Source: Sipunculus nudus (taxonomy: Eukaryota; Annelida; Sipuncula; Golfingiida; Sipunculidae). From it: a stretch of DNA of 64,000 bases. The position numbers were made by a program, and so were the translations under genes. The notes under the pieces were generated by a model that worked only from the letters and a program-made list of their open reading frames with translations, made no database searches and had not been told where the DNA came from. Positions 36,390 through 46,175 of this stretch are shown here, in pieces; positions within the stretch are counted from its first letter, which is position 1; the number at the start of each line of letters is the position of its first letter. Where the stretch lies: NCBI GenBank assembly GCA_026874595.1, contig CM049316.1:67354676-67418675 (forward strand), given 5' to 3'.

Positions 36390-37843
36390 TCGCCCGTACA
36401 GGATGCAGCATTCTCAAGGTCAGAACTTATCGCGGAACAGCATAAGGACCCTGATATTTCATGTTTGTGTCCCATGTTAAAAATGGAGTGCTTATGCGTA
36501 AATGGCGACCACCTGATGTATGCGCTGATGATGAGTGGGCCATCAAACATCAAATAGTAATGCCCAAAAGCTTTCGCAGTGACGTTCTAAGCATGGCACA
36601 TGAGGCTCCTTTGTCTGGCCATTTAGATATAAATAAAACTGATCAGAAAGTTAGTACACACTTCTAATGGCCTTACCTCAGGAAAGATGTACAATATTGT
36701 AAATCATGCCATACATGTAAGATGGTAGGCAAGCCAAATCAGAATCCTCCTAAGGCCACACTTAGGCCTATTCCTGCTTTCGAGGAACCATTCAGTAGGA
36801 TTATTGTTAATTGTGTTGGACCACTGCCCAAAACAAAATCTGGACATGAATACTTGCTGACAATGTGCACATCTACCAGGTTCCCTGAGGCAATACCATT
36901 GCGCAAAATTAATGCCAAAAGTGTTGTCAAAGCTCTGACCAAGTTTTTTACAATTTTGGATTACCAAAATCCGTCCAGTCTGACCAAGGGTCTAATTTTA
37001 TGTCTGGCTTATTCCAACAAGTTATGCTTGAGCTAGGTATAAAACAGTACAGCTCTTCGCCATACCATCCTGAAAGTCAGGGCGCCCTCGAGCGTTTTCA
37101 CCAGACATTAAAAAACATTATCAGAACTTAATGCTATGACACACAGAGAGACTGGGATGAAGGAATCCACCTATTGCTGTTTGCTGTCAGAGAATCCTTT
37201 CAAGAGTCCTTGGGTTTCAGTCCCTTTGAACTAGTTTTTGGACACTCTGTTGACACGTCCATTGAAACTGCTTAAAGAAAAACTCTTGTGTGAAAATCCT
37301 GATTCTCTTAGTTTACTGCAGTATGTCTCAGACTTTCGCACTAAACTACACAATGCTTTCGAGATTGCAAAGTCAAATCTAAAATCTGCACAAAGTAAAA
37401 TGAAAACAGAGTATGACAAGCACACTGTTAGTAGGACGTTTGAGCCTGGTGAAAAGGTCCTTGCCTTACTTCCCATCTCTGGCAGACCTCTGCAAGCTAG
37501 GTATTTTGGTCCTTACATTGTTGACAAGAAAGTCAGTGATTTAAATTACATACTGTTGACACCAGATAGACGTAAGAAGAAACAACTGTGCCATGTTAAC
37601 ATGTTGAAACCATATTATGACAGAAATAGCACATCAGATGTTGTACAAAATGTAAATGCTGTAAATTGTGTAAACACTGACCCTGACCCAGTTAAAGTAG
37701 ATACTGATTGTAAGTGTGATGTAGACATTCAGTGTGGTACAGTACCATTAAAAACTCAGACGTGCTTAAAACCTGGATGCCAAACTGTCACAGCTTACCG
37801 CACAAGAACAACAAGACCTCAGGAACCTGATGTGGAATTATGA
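36390..37843 (+). pseudogene. Integrase remnant (HHCC, DDE, GPY/F)
   Basis: Integrase would insert the cDNA into the genome. The zinc-binding HHCC module is visible: HEAPLSGH near 36600, then CKSC at about 36698, with an in-frame TAA between them (36665-36667). In the catalytic core, the first aspartate appears as asparagine (IVNCVGPLP, near 36812). The second (SDQGSNF, ~36990) and the glutamate (HPESQGALERFH, ~37070) are present but in another frame, after a one-base shift at about 36956. A TAA at about 37129 and a further shift near 37240 follow. The C-terminal part 37238-37843 is open for 201 codons and holds a GPY/F-type segment (ARYFGPYIV) and HVNMLKPYYDR. The element could not integrate itself. 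Confidence 0.85.
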
Positions 37844-38193
37844 ACATTTGTTTAGTGACATTCCAACGCGAACTAACATGTTGTGCCATGACGTCGATTC
37901 TGGTGAGGCAAGCGCAGTCAAGTAACATCCATATAGACCAAATCCAGAAAAGCAAAAGTATCTACAGGATGAGATTCAATATTTGCTGGACAATGATTTT
38001 ATTGAACCTAGTAACAGTAACTGGAGTTCACCATGTATTCTTGTGCCAAAACCTGATGGAAGTTACTGTATGTGCACAGATTATCGAAAACTGAACTCTG
38101 TCACAAAGACTGACACGTTCCCGATTCCGAGGATCGATGATTGTATTGATAGAGTCGGTAGCTCCAGGTATGTTTCCAAGTTTGACTTGCTGA
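37844..38193 (+). pseudogene. Reverse-transcriptase N-terminal fragment
   Basis: In one frame, DIPTRTNMLCHDVD and HPYRPNPEKQKYLQDEI (with one stop between them) lead to SSPCILVPKPDGSY, MCTDYRKLN and RVGSSRYVSKFDL, the conserved first blocks of gypsy RT. It stops at FDL, where the LQGYWQ/YxDD part should follow, and joins the 3' LTR remnant directly. Its position after integrase is the notable point. A deletion from RT into the 3' LTR explains the loss of the YxDD region and RNase H. Confidence 0.85.
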
Positions 38194-38295
38194 TTTCACG
38201 CTGCCTAGTGTTACAGAATCTGATTTTTTTTATCTCCATTACAAAATTTGTGTTCATCACGCATACGTGATCTGTTTATATTAGGTTCCGTAACA
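38194..38295 (+). repeat. 3' LTR remnant, last ~100 bp
   Basis: From ttcacgctgcctagtgttac to GGTTCCGTAACA it matches 35207-35306 with few differences. The other 1.2 kb of the 3' LTR is missing; the junction with RT lies at 38193-38196. Confidence 0.85.
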
Positions 38296-38822
38296 ATATA
38301 TATATATTTTTTTAAATATAAGTTACAAGGGACGGATATAAGAGATATCGTTTGGATGCGTTTCGTAAGAGGCATTTCTCTAGTTGTGCTTCTAACATCT
38401 TTATTTGTAGAGTGTTCACTTTTAAAAGAAAGCTTGTGTATATTAATGAGGCGCCACAGATACTGCTCGTTTGAGGACACAGCCAACATATGTTGTATAT
38501 TGATTAGTCAAAAATATTGAATTTCGTGTGTTACAGTATATTTATCTCACGACATGCTGACCTTAATAACATCAGCACGGAAAATTAAACGAATGCAGTA
38601 ACAATTACGTTTGACAACAGATGATTGAAATATTGGTGCCGTTAATACTCCACGAATGTTATCTGTTGTTTCAACATGGCTGGCGCCAGTCGGAATCTAC
38701 TGTTACTAGTGATAATTTCATTGGAAAGCATCTCGGATATCGCTGAGTATAAAACCAAATTAATGATTAATATTCCACTACAAATTTCCTAGACGTCCTT
38801 GCTGTTTTCTTTTTGCCGAATG
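38296..38822. other. No feature recognised
   Basis: AT-rich flank of the gypsy element. Confidence 0.4.
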
Positions 38823-39290
38823 ATGTGGTTAGTTATGTATTCGAGGGTTTGAATTTTCGCGATTTCAGTTTTACAATGTATTGCGACATTACCATACAAT
38901 AACATACAAAGATGACAAACAGTATTATATCGATTAATATACGCAAAAATTTGTTATTTTTTTACGAGGGACCGCCCAGGGGAATCAGAAAAAGAGTAAT
39001 TTCTGTATTATATTAGAATATTTATAGAATTTTAAATTATATATGTTCATCTCTGATTTACGAGTAAAATAAAAAGTCCTGTTTTATTAATAAAATCAGT
39101 CTCATGTCTTTTGAGTTTTTAGGGTACGGAAACATATCACCTACATTGTATGTCACTGTGGCAAAAGTAAAAATTACCATTTATCTGTCTAGAAGGGACG
39201 TCTCATTCACGATGGTTTTAATATCGCGACACTTTTTCTGTCGCGAATTTCGCGAAATGTAAACCCCCACGAACTAAAGGTCCACCGCAG
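38823..39290. mobile_element. TCGCGA-rich MITE, copy 2 (about 468 bp)
   Basis: Left end atgtggttag with cgagggtttgaattttcgcga; right end tcgcgaatttcgcgaaatg, then cccacgaactaaaggtccaccgcag. Flanking dinucleotides are diverged from TA. Together with copy 1 it brackets the gypsy element at about 5 kb spacing. Confidence 0.6.
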
Positions 39291-40220
39291 TGTTTTGTCA
39301 AAAGCAAATAATCAAATTGTATCGCCAAGAAAACAATGGACGCATTGTCATATATTAATGACCGCCACTCTACCATCTGGCGTCCTGGGAAGCCAACTGG
39401 ATCGCAGTCCTCAAGGTGCAGAGTGCTAACATGCGTAAATACGAACAGTGACACTGAAAATTGTATTTCGCAACATACACCATATACTTCTGGGTATACA
39501 GAAGCGGATCCACAGTCGCCGCAACCTTATTTTAGGGTTAAAACCAAATTTTGCGGCCTTGACCCCACTTTTCCGGACCTGGGGACCTTTTTAAGGTTTT
39601 TCATTATTCCTACTGGGTTTGACAACCCCCCCCCCCCCCTTTTCTAAATCCTATATCCGTCCCTGGGTTTATATCAATGAGTGTATTCGATTGGTGCATG
39701 GTAACAATTTAGAAATAGATGGAATCATTCAAAGATATTCAAATTACTGGTCGAATTACAGAGCCCTAATTTGAGGAATGTTTAACCATTAGAATGAAAA
39801 AAAATGCAGACATGTTCAGGGTTATTCAAAACAGATGAATTTTTATGAACACAAAAGACTAAATAAAGTAGATCCCTGTGATAATGATACTACGTTCTGC
39901 GCAGATGTTCCAAGCCAGCTATCGGCCACGTGGTTTTCTGTTCTAAAAGTTTTAGTATACATCCCATCTGCAGATTCGTAGGAGCAGATTCTGAAATTAT
40001 TGTAAACTAGTCTTTTGCACTCTTTCTTCACGAAATCTTTGTTGAAGGCCTATGAAGCAATCGCATCCTTGAATTTACACTAAAGAAAAAAGTACCCAGG
40101 ACGTACCACACACTTTAAAATATTGAGCATGTGATAAAACTCAATCTTAGGCCAAGTATAAAATCTTCAAAACAGGTTCTTAAAATATCATAAAGTCAAA
40201 ATATACTTAATGTCCAATAT
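39291..40220. other. No gene recognised; C run
   Basis: A C run near 39627. The frame 39336-39647 is open only because of low complexity and overlaps repeat-like sequence ending atatccgtccctggg. Confidence 0.35.
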
Positions 40221-40322
40221 GTGTGAGAGATTAGGAATAAGCACTTAAAGGTGCCCATTCAATGAGATTAGGAATAAACCATTGTGAAAGATTAGGAATA
40301 AACACATAAAGGTTCCCATTCA
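40221..40322 (+). repeat. Short tandem repeat
   Basis: Two 40-base units (gagattaggaataagcac... / aaagattaggaataaacac...) each ending gttcccattca or gtgcccattca, with a partial third unit between them. Confidence 0.7.
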
Positions 40323-40359
40323 GCTACCTTTTGAAAAAGAATTTATGTGCTTTCTGGCT

Positions 40360-40780
40360 TCCCCTGTGTATATCTTAATGACCTAAGGGTAATTTTGGTT
40401 GTGAAAAGTTCTAATAACACCTTCGTGAAGGATGTATGAACATGTTTATCAACAACATGTTTGTAAACACAGCAATGTTGACAAACGAGAAAAACATGTA
40501 ACCCAAGGTTACATATAAGATTGCATATAAGCGGAGGAAGAAAGATCACCTGATGCAAAACGCCATTTGCAAAGCTCTTGCTTATCTGACTTGCTACCAG
40601 ATGCCCTTGTTGAATTTGTTTTGATAATTTTGGCGGGCCCCCTAATAATATAAACACGTGGATATAAACAAAACAAGCAGCCTGTGTGCGGTGATATCCA
40701 TGTTTTCTCGCTTATTTTTATAAACGTTCCTATTAATTACCTTTGGTAAGATATGTGATTGGGCCCCTTTAAGTATAAAT
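40360..40780 (+). repeat. Dispersed repeat family C, copy 1
   Basis: Contains ctgtgtatatcttaatgacc near the left and ataaacacgtggatataaac, aagcagcctgtgtgcggtg near the right. Both ends recur at 59580-59800 in the same orientation, where about 200 internal bases are missing. Confidence 0.6.
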
Positions 40781-41381
40781 GTAAGTATCTCTTGATGTGG
40801 TTAACGTAACTATAAAGACGAGTGGTTTTATAAAGAACACTATAAGTTCTACAGACCCCAGCTACCACCATTACTAGGGACCTCGTGCTTTATCAACAAC
40901 GGCAGCAAATCAATTCATCTGGACTGCTCCAGCAAGGACAGACTGGTCTTTTTGCTGCTGTTAGTGGCTACCGCGGAGCCGATTGCGTCGTAAATCGACA
41001 GAGGGTTAAAATAGGTCAAACACATAATGGAGAAGTACAAAAACTAACGTTACACGGAAATTTCTGCAGAGCTTAACTGGCTTATTTTTATGATGGTCAA
41101 ATCCACGCAGTTGTATTAATAATACAAAGTGTTTGTACTGTAATAATAATGATAAGGGGATTTTAAGTTTTAGATATAACCGCTAACAGCATGTTCTGTC
41201 ACAGACACACTGCCCAGAATCACGCTTCTCTGCTGGTTAATAATTGTGGGTTAAAGAATCCTATCCCCCACACTGACCGGGGTTCCAAAATACACCAGTT
41301 GCGCAGGTATAAAATTGTAGTGATGGCCATGTAAATACACACACACACACACACACACACCCTCACACACATATATATATT

Positions 41382-41423
<42 letters not shown>

Positions 41424-43240
41424 GAGAGAGAGTGAGAGAAAAAGAAAAGAGAGAGGGGCTTTATGAATTAATTTACATCTGGTAAGAATGTATATATCTT
41501 AGATAGTGATGATTTTTTTAAAGTTTAACAGCTGAGACAAGTAGTTCCGACCGTTCCGACAATCAGACACTAGAAGAGGTTTGTTTTGATGGAAGCGACC
41601 TCTGGTGAAAGGGTGCTATTACAGATTGGTGATATGACGTCACAATGATGAGGAAAAAATAGATACAATCCTTTTGTATCAATATACCGTGCATAAATAT
41701 GGTGTCAAAGGGATAAAAAGGTAACCATTTTTGACATAATACTGATGAGAAGCTAATAGAAAAGAAGAGATACTTAAGATGCCCCAAACCATCTCACTGT
41801 TGAAGACAAGAGAATTAAATGCACTTGAAATTTTGAAATCGATTTCAGACTACCCTTTACGATATCAGATTACCTCTTCGAAAATGTTGTTCCCAAGGTT
41901 TTGTTAAATAACCTCTTAAAAAAAACTTGCTTCTTTATGTTTATTTACTTAAAATTCTTATGATTACTTTCTTCGGGATTTTCCAGATTAGTCATGTGCT
42001 ATGGGGCAGTATAAATGGGCAGTATATGAGTCAATATAAATATAATTAAGAAAAATAATTAACATTTTGCGACCATTTTTATTTAAAGAAAAATCTGTTT
42101 CTTTCAAGAAGTTTATTGAAATAATATATCATGTATAAGAAATAGTGCAGTTTATTATTTAATTGAATTAGCGAGGGGGTAATCTCAACACTGCGGGGAT
42201 TAACCTGTAACATACGTTCCGACTACCTAGGGGATACTTTTTAATCGATTTCAGATTACACGGTGGGGGGGGGGGGGGTTAAACTTGAAAGGGGGGATAA
42301 CCTGAAGTCTTTACATTGGCAGACCCTGGGAGCCTTGTGCCGATGGTGAAGTAATTGTACATTTTCAGAATATATTCTGTTATGGTTCAATCACGGCATT
42401 CAATCAAAAGGCATTCTGATGAATTAAGCGTGTAATGTTTTTTTCCTATATCCTAGATTCTCCCCTCCCCTCCAAATCCACCTCTCCAGTGGTTTACACA
42501 TGTAATCACGCACGATTTATCTTGACATCTCCGGTCATATATCTAGGTCTGTATATGGAACAAAATAACCATACGGCTGATAGAAAACATAAAATAGATA
42601 CCTTCAGAGAACACGATTGGCCTGGAGAGTTTTGAAAGATATTCAAAATAGATATTCAATGGGAATAATTTCGCCTTTTGGAGTTGAGATTTTCTGGAAA
42701 CGGGCACGGGAATAACAGTGACGCCACAGACTGTCGTTACGATATCACAGCAAGTCGCTGAGGCACAATGCAGTTTCCCATTGCCTGCGTTAGTGACCGT
42801 GCGAGGGTCTCGATCTCGACTAGGGACCTGCGGCTCTCAAATCAGGAGCTTAAACCACTGTTTGCTATCTCCTTCATATCACCTGGTAAACCTATGCAAA
42901 GAATCTATAAATATCCATAACTCTTTCAAGTATACACTGATACCCTATGTATTGGAGCTAAAAATTTCAAATCTCCAGTAAAATGTTATTATTCCAACTA
43001 CAACAGGCTAAGTTAGATATCTTATAAGACAAATGGAAGTCTACGGACATATTCTGATAAGAAATTAGAAAAATAATATTGGGTATTTGAAAACATTTGG
43101 ACATAAAATGATGAAAAATTGTTGTGTAGAATATATTTGTGTGTGTGTGTGTGGCTTTATGTGATTGGGTGCTATCAGACGTGCGTTCCTTGATCTGATG
43201 GATAATTCTGGTTTAGAAATCAACAGGTTTGCGAACTTAC
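40781..43240. other. Intergenic or 3' flank; AC and GA microsatellites
   Basis: (AC)n at 41335-41360, (GA)n at 41383-41450, and a G run at 42266-42279. No exon is supported. If the minus-strand gene at 43-44 kb is real, this lies in its second intron. Confidence 0.5.
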
Positions 43241-43336
43241 CTGCCTGTAGAGTATGTTTCCTTCAGTTCTGCGGAAACCATTTAAAGCCTGTGCTGCGAT
43301 CGTGATTTTAGCAGCCAAGGTAAGCTGTGACAAGCA
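43241..43336 (-). CDS. Candidate exon 2 of an unrecognised minus-strand gene
   Basis: Read on the minus strand, a pyrimidine-rich acceptor TGTATTCTCTGCAG is followed by exactly 32 open codons and the consensus donor GGCAG|GTAAGT. The peptide starts CLSQLTLAAK and ends RTEGNILYRQ; codon use is varied and coding-like. Both borders are phase 0, matching the proposed exon 1 at 44284-44298, 947 bases upstream. An exact multiple of three between two strong sites is unlikely by chance but not impossible. I do not recognise the protein. Later exons may include 28360-28410 and 23701-23802 (both phase 0), which is speculative. Confidence 0.5.
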
Positions 43337-44283
43337 CTGCAGAGAATACAGCGTGGTTCCGTTTAAATCACTCTTAAAATCGCTCTCTCCTGTTCGTGTG
43401 TGAAGCGCTCATGTGTGGTTAAGCCGAGCCGGGCCAATGTGACATCGGGGTTTGCGTCGCTCATAATTCTATGTCGATGAATAACTTGGCCCATCTGCGC
43501 AGGTCCCGTTCTATAATGGACCGTCAGGTAATACAGAGATGCACACCACGCAGCCTCTAATGAGCCGGCAGGTAGCTACGAAACAACAGCCCGGTTGTAT
43601 TAATAAACACCTTATTATATGGCACCAAATGGTTCATACATGACGCATCGTTGAGTCATTATTAGTTGTACGTCTTATTCACTGTCTGGTACTCAAATCA
43701 ACTGTCCTTTGCAACCACGTATTCAAACAGCACTGCTTAAAGCGGTTCTTGCCGGAGCTAACGCTATAAAATGAAGTCCCATACCGCCTTCTTCAGCAAC
43801 AAAAGCGGATCTGACTTCTATTGATTGCATATAACTTCCGCAATGCCCCACAAACCTACATCCTCAGTATTCCCAAGCATGTTTCCAGCCTAAATGTGCA
43901 CCCTGAAACATAAAATGACAGCGGAAAATGTGCACCTGATGTAACGTTAGCGAAACCAGGGGTGCCTGGTCGCGCTGTGATGCTAGCTTCCGGTATCTAG
44001 GTATCTTTATGAATTTTTTCTTGGTTTCATTTCTCACGATGATCACGAAGTAATATTCTTTTAAAAAGCCAAAAAATAACACACGGGGTTTTGTATTTCA
44101 ATGTATTTCATTTTATAATACGCTTGGACCGACGTCTGTTTGCCGTGGCAGAGATATAATTTACCGCACTCGTGTTTGTAATTTGTTCATGTGATATTAA
44201 TTAAAGCCATGGATATTTTCTTTTAATTTTCATGAAATTGTCGGTTGACGTCATACTTTGGTTGCCAAGGAATAAATACTCAC
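43337..44283 (-). other. Proposed intron 1 of the 43-44 kb gene
   Basis: Begins GTGAGT at 44283 and ends CTCTGCAG at 43337, a canonical GT-AG intron of 947 bases. TTGGCAACC and a CRE-like TGACGTCA lie just inside its 5' end (about 44240-44270). Confidence 0.45.
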
Positions 44284-44298
44284 CTTGTCGGTTGTCAT
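44284..44298 (-). CDS. Candidate first coding exon (five codons)
   Basis: On the minus strand, ATG ACA ACC GAC AAG (MTTDK) is followed directly by GTGAGT, giving AAG|GTGAGT, a near-perfect donor. The ATG context is CCAAAATGA. The phase joins without a break to the exon at 43241-43336. The 5' untranslated part would lie above 44298. Such a short exon is plausible only because of the strong donor and phase match. Confidence 0.4.
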
Positions 44299-44558
44299 TT
44301 TGGAATGTTCGTTCGAATTTTAATTTTCCCGTGCACGATTAGAAATATATTATTACACACTGGTGGATGGCGATAACAAACGGCCAAGGTATATGCGTCA
44401 GATATTACATGCTTATTCAACCTCATGCAATAACCGCTTTCATTGATAAATAAGTTTAAAGTTTTTCATATTATCAAAAACTGGTTCCTTCAATACTTAT
44501 AATATGACGTACGATTAGTTAATTCTAAATGATATTATATGAGATCACAGACTACTTT

Positions 44559-44562
<4 letters not shown>

Positions 44563-44620
<58 letters not shown>
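44563..44620. repeat. AT microsatellite
   Basis: (AT)n of nearly 60 bases. Confidence 0.95.
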
Positions 44621-44628
<8 letters not shown>

Positions 44629-44639
44629 TGTTACGAAGA

Positions 44640-44773
44640 AAATTTGTTCAGGGGAAAACGTTGGGCCGATCTCGGTTTCGAACCATGTTGGTGGCGCACA
44701 AGTCCGGCGTTCCAACTAGAAAAGCAAGCTTCACTAGCGAGACAGTTCGGTCCGCTTTTATGTCATCCCGTAA

Positions 44774-44775
<2 letters not shown>
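44640..44775 (-). mobile_element. tRNA-like / SINE fragment between microsatellites
   Basis: On the minus strand tagttggaacg resembles an A box and ggttcgaaacc a B box, with the right spacing. The block is enclosed by (AT)n on one side and (AT)n(GT)n on the other, typical of a SINE whose tail seeded a microsatellite. Confidence 0.45.

Positions 44776-44849
<74 letters not shown>
44776..44849. repeat. AT then GT microsatellite
   Basis: (AT)n at 44776-44805 changes to (GT)n to 44849. Confidence 0.95.
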
Positions 44850-44850
<1 letters not shown>

Positions 44851-44911
44851 CTTTCATGTTCTTTCATGAACAAATGTAGATTTCTGTAGAGTTCTTAGAA
44901 GCACATATTAT

Positions 44912-45065
44912 CAGGGCTACATTCAAAACCCTTAGGGTTCCCCATAGAACCCCAGAAGAGGGTTCCATGAAGAACCCTGATTACAGGGTTCTACCTGGAA
45001 CCACAAAGGGTTCCCCACTGGCTCCATTCTGAAGGACCTTTAAGTGTTCTACATGTAACCCTTTT
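44912..45065. repeat. GGTTCC/GGAACC hairpin-rich repeat
   Basis: At least five copies of agggttcc or agggttct alternate with the inverse ggaacc or agaaccc, e.g. gggttccatgaagaaccctg. The segment can fold in several ways. Similar GGTTC-rich MITEs are common in fish and molluscs (recollection). Confidence 0.6.
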
Positions 45066-46009
45066 CTCTATTAGTGATTGGTTTCGGTTATATAACATGA
45101 AATTATATAATATAATATAATAAAATATAATATAATATATTAATATTTATATATAATATAATATATTATAATGTATAACATATGTATATAGATGTGTGTG
45201 AAGGCGTGTGTGGGTAGTCATGATCTTTGTTTTCCGCAAAAACTCGTTTTAAACGTGTAACCACAGTACAGTAATCGGTAACTAGGGCATATCAAACGTC
45301 ACTTCCGCTTTTACTGTTTCATCAGCCGCCATATTTGCTCGATTTATCAACAGTCCTATATTTTTCAAGAAGAAGTGGGCGGTTATTGTGGGCGTTTGTT
45401 ACGCCAATTTTTTAACAAGCAGTCACAATTTATAAACAGAGCCCAGTTTCCGCGCGGGATATAGGTCGCGTATCGCGTATGCTTTATTAGCTTTTCCTTG
45501 GCGAAACGGACAACAGCTAGAAGGCACTCAACAGACTGGAAATAAAAAGTCGTCTGGAAAAATGTCTGCCACGATGTGTTTTTTATTATTCGCAAGTCTT
45601 GTAACTGCAGTGTAACAATACACTGCAGACCAGAGTATGGGACTTCAGTATCATTTCATAGAAAAAAAAACGGCTCGGTTACATAGTCCCTTTGGAACTT
45701 ATTAATGACTCTTCTCTCTCTCCTATCTAGTCTTTTGCTAGATTGTACATAACTGTGGCCGGGGCTTACCCAAAAGTGTCTACTTAAGTCCATAAACTAA
45801 GCAAAGAAATAGAGTTCTCATGGGAGTAGAAAAACCAAAAGCCTTTAAAAAATGTTTGACGGATAAGTCCATATCACTTAAGTAAAACCAGCTATTTAAT
45901 AAGATAAGATATTATATGAACTATAGGAAATATCTAGAAATATACAGTCGCCAAGCGATCACTTGTTGTGTTCCTTTCTCCCATTCCCCGTATTTCCGAA
46001 ACTAAGCGA
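45066..46009. other. No gene recognised
   Basis: TATAATA-rich at 45100-45180, then unremarkable sequence. Confidence 0.4.
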
Positions 46010-46175
46010 TAATTGGGAATCAGCTATAGAGTGTACATATCTATATGATTTAGGACTAATATTGTGTAAATATTTCAGTTTTTGGAAGTCAGCCATATAA
46101 GAGATCTAACGCAAACAAAACAATGTGGAAGACAAACAGAAATAAAATAAATTGAAATCGATGGTTTTGCAATTT
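46010..46175 (+). repeat. Dispersed repeat family B, copy 2
   Basis: Shares gcgataattgggaatcagct, agagtgtac, ggactaatattgtg and ggaagtcagccatat with the copy at 12.6 kb, in the same order. Confidence 0.6.

Larger units (their letters stand above)
33997..38295 (+). mobile_element. Decayed Gmr1-like Ty3/gypsy LTR retrotransposon
   Basis: The layout is 5' LTR, primer-binding site, gag, integrase, reverse-transcriptase start, 3' LTR remnant. Integrase lies upstream of RT, the reverse of most Ty3/gypsy elements but the order known for the Gmr1 group (first described in deuterostomes). The Gag capsid also fits, since SCAN domains are thought to derive from Gmr1-like Gag. Protease, most of RT, RNase H and all but the last ~100 bp of the 3' LTR are missing. 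Frames are broken by stops and shifts. ATAT on both sides could be a 4-bp target duplication, but the site is an AT-repeat so this is weak. Confidence 0.85.

Noticed and set aside
39336-39647. 103-codon plus-strand frame overlapping the MITE edge
   Set aside because: It begins next to the MITE and ends in a C run; no domain, and composition suggests decayed repeat.
44529-44889. Two 116-codon frames rich in Tyr-Ile and Val-Cys
   Set aside because: They read through AT and GT microsatellites and a tRNA-like fragment.
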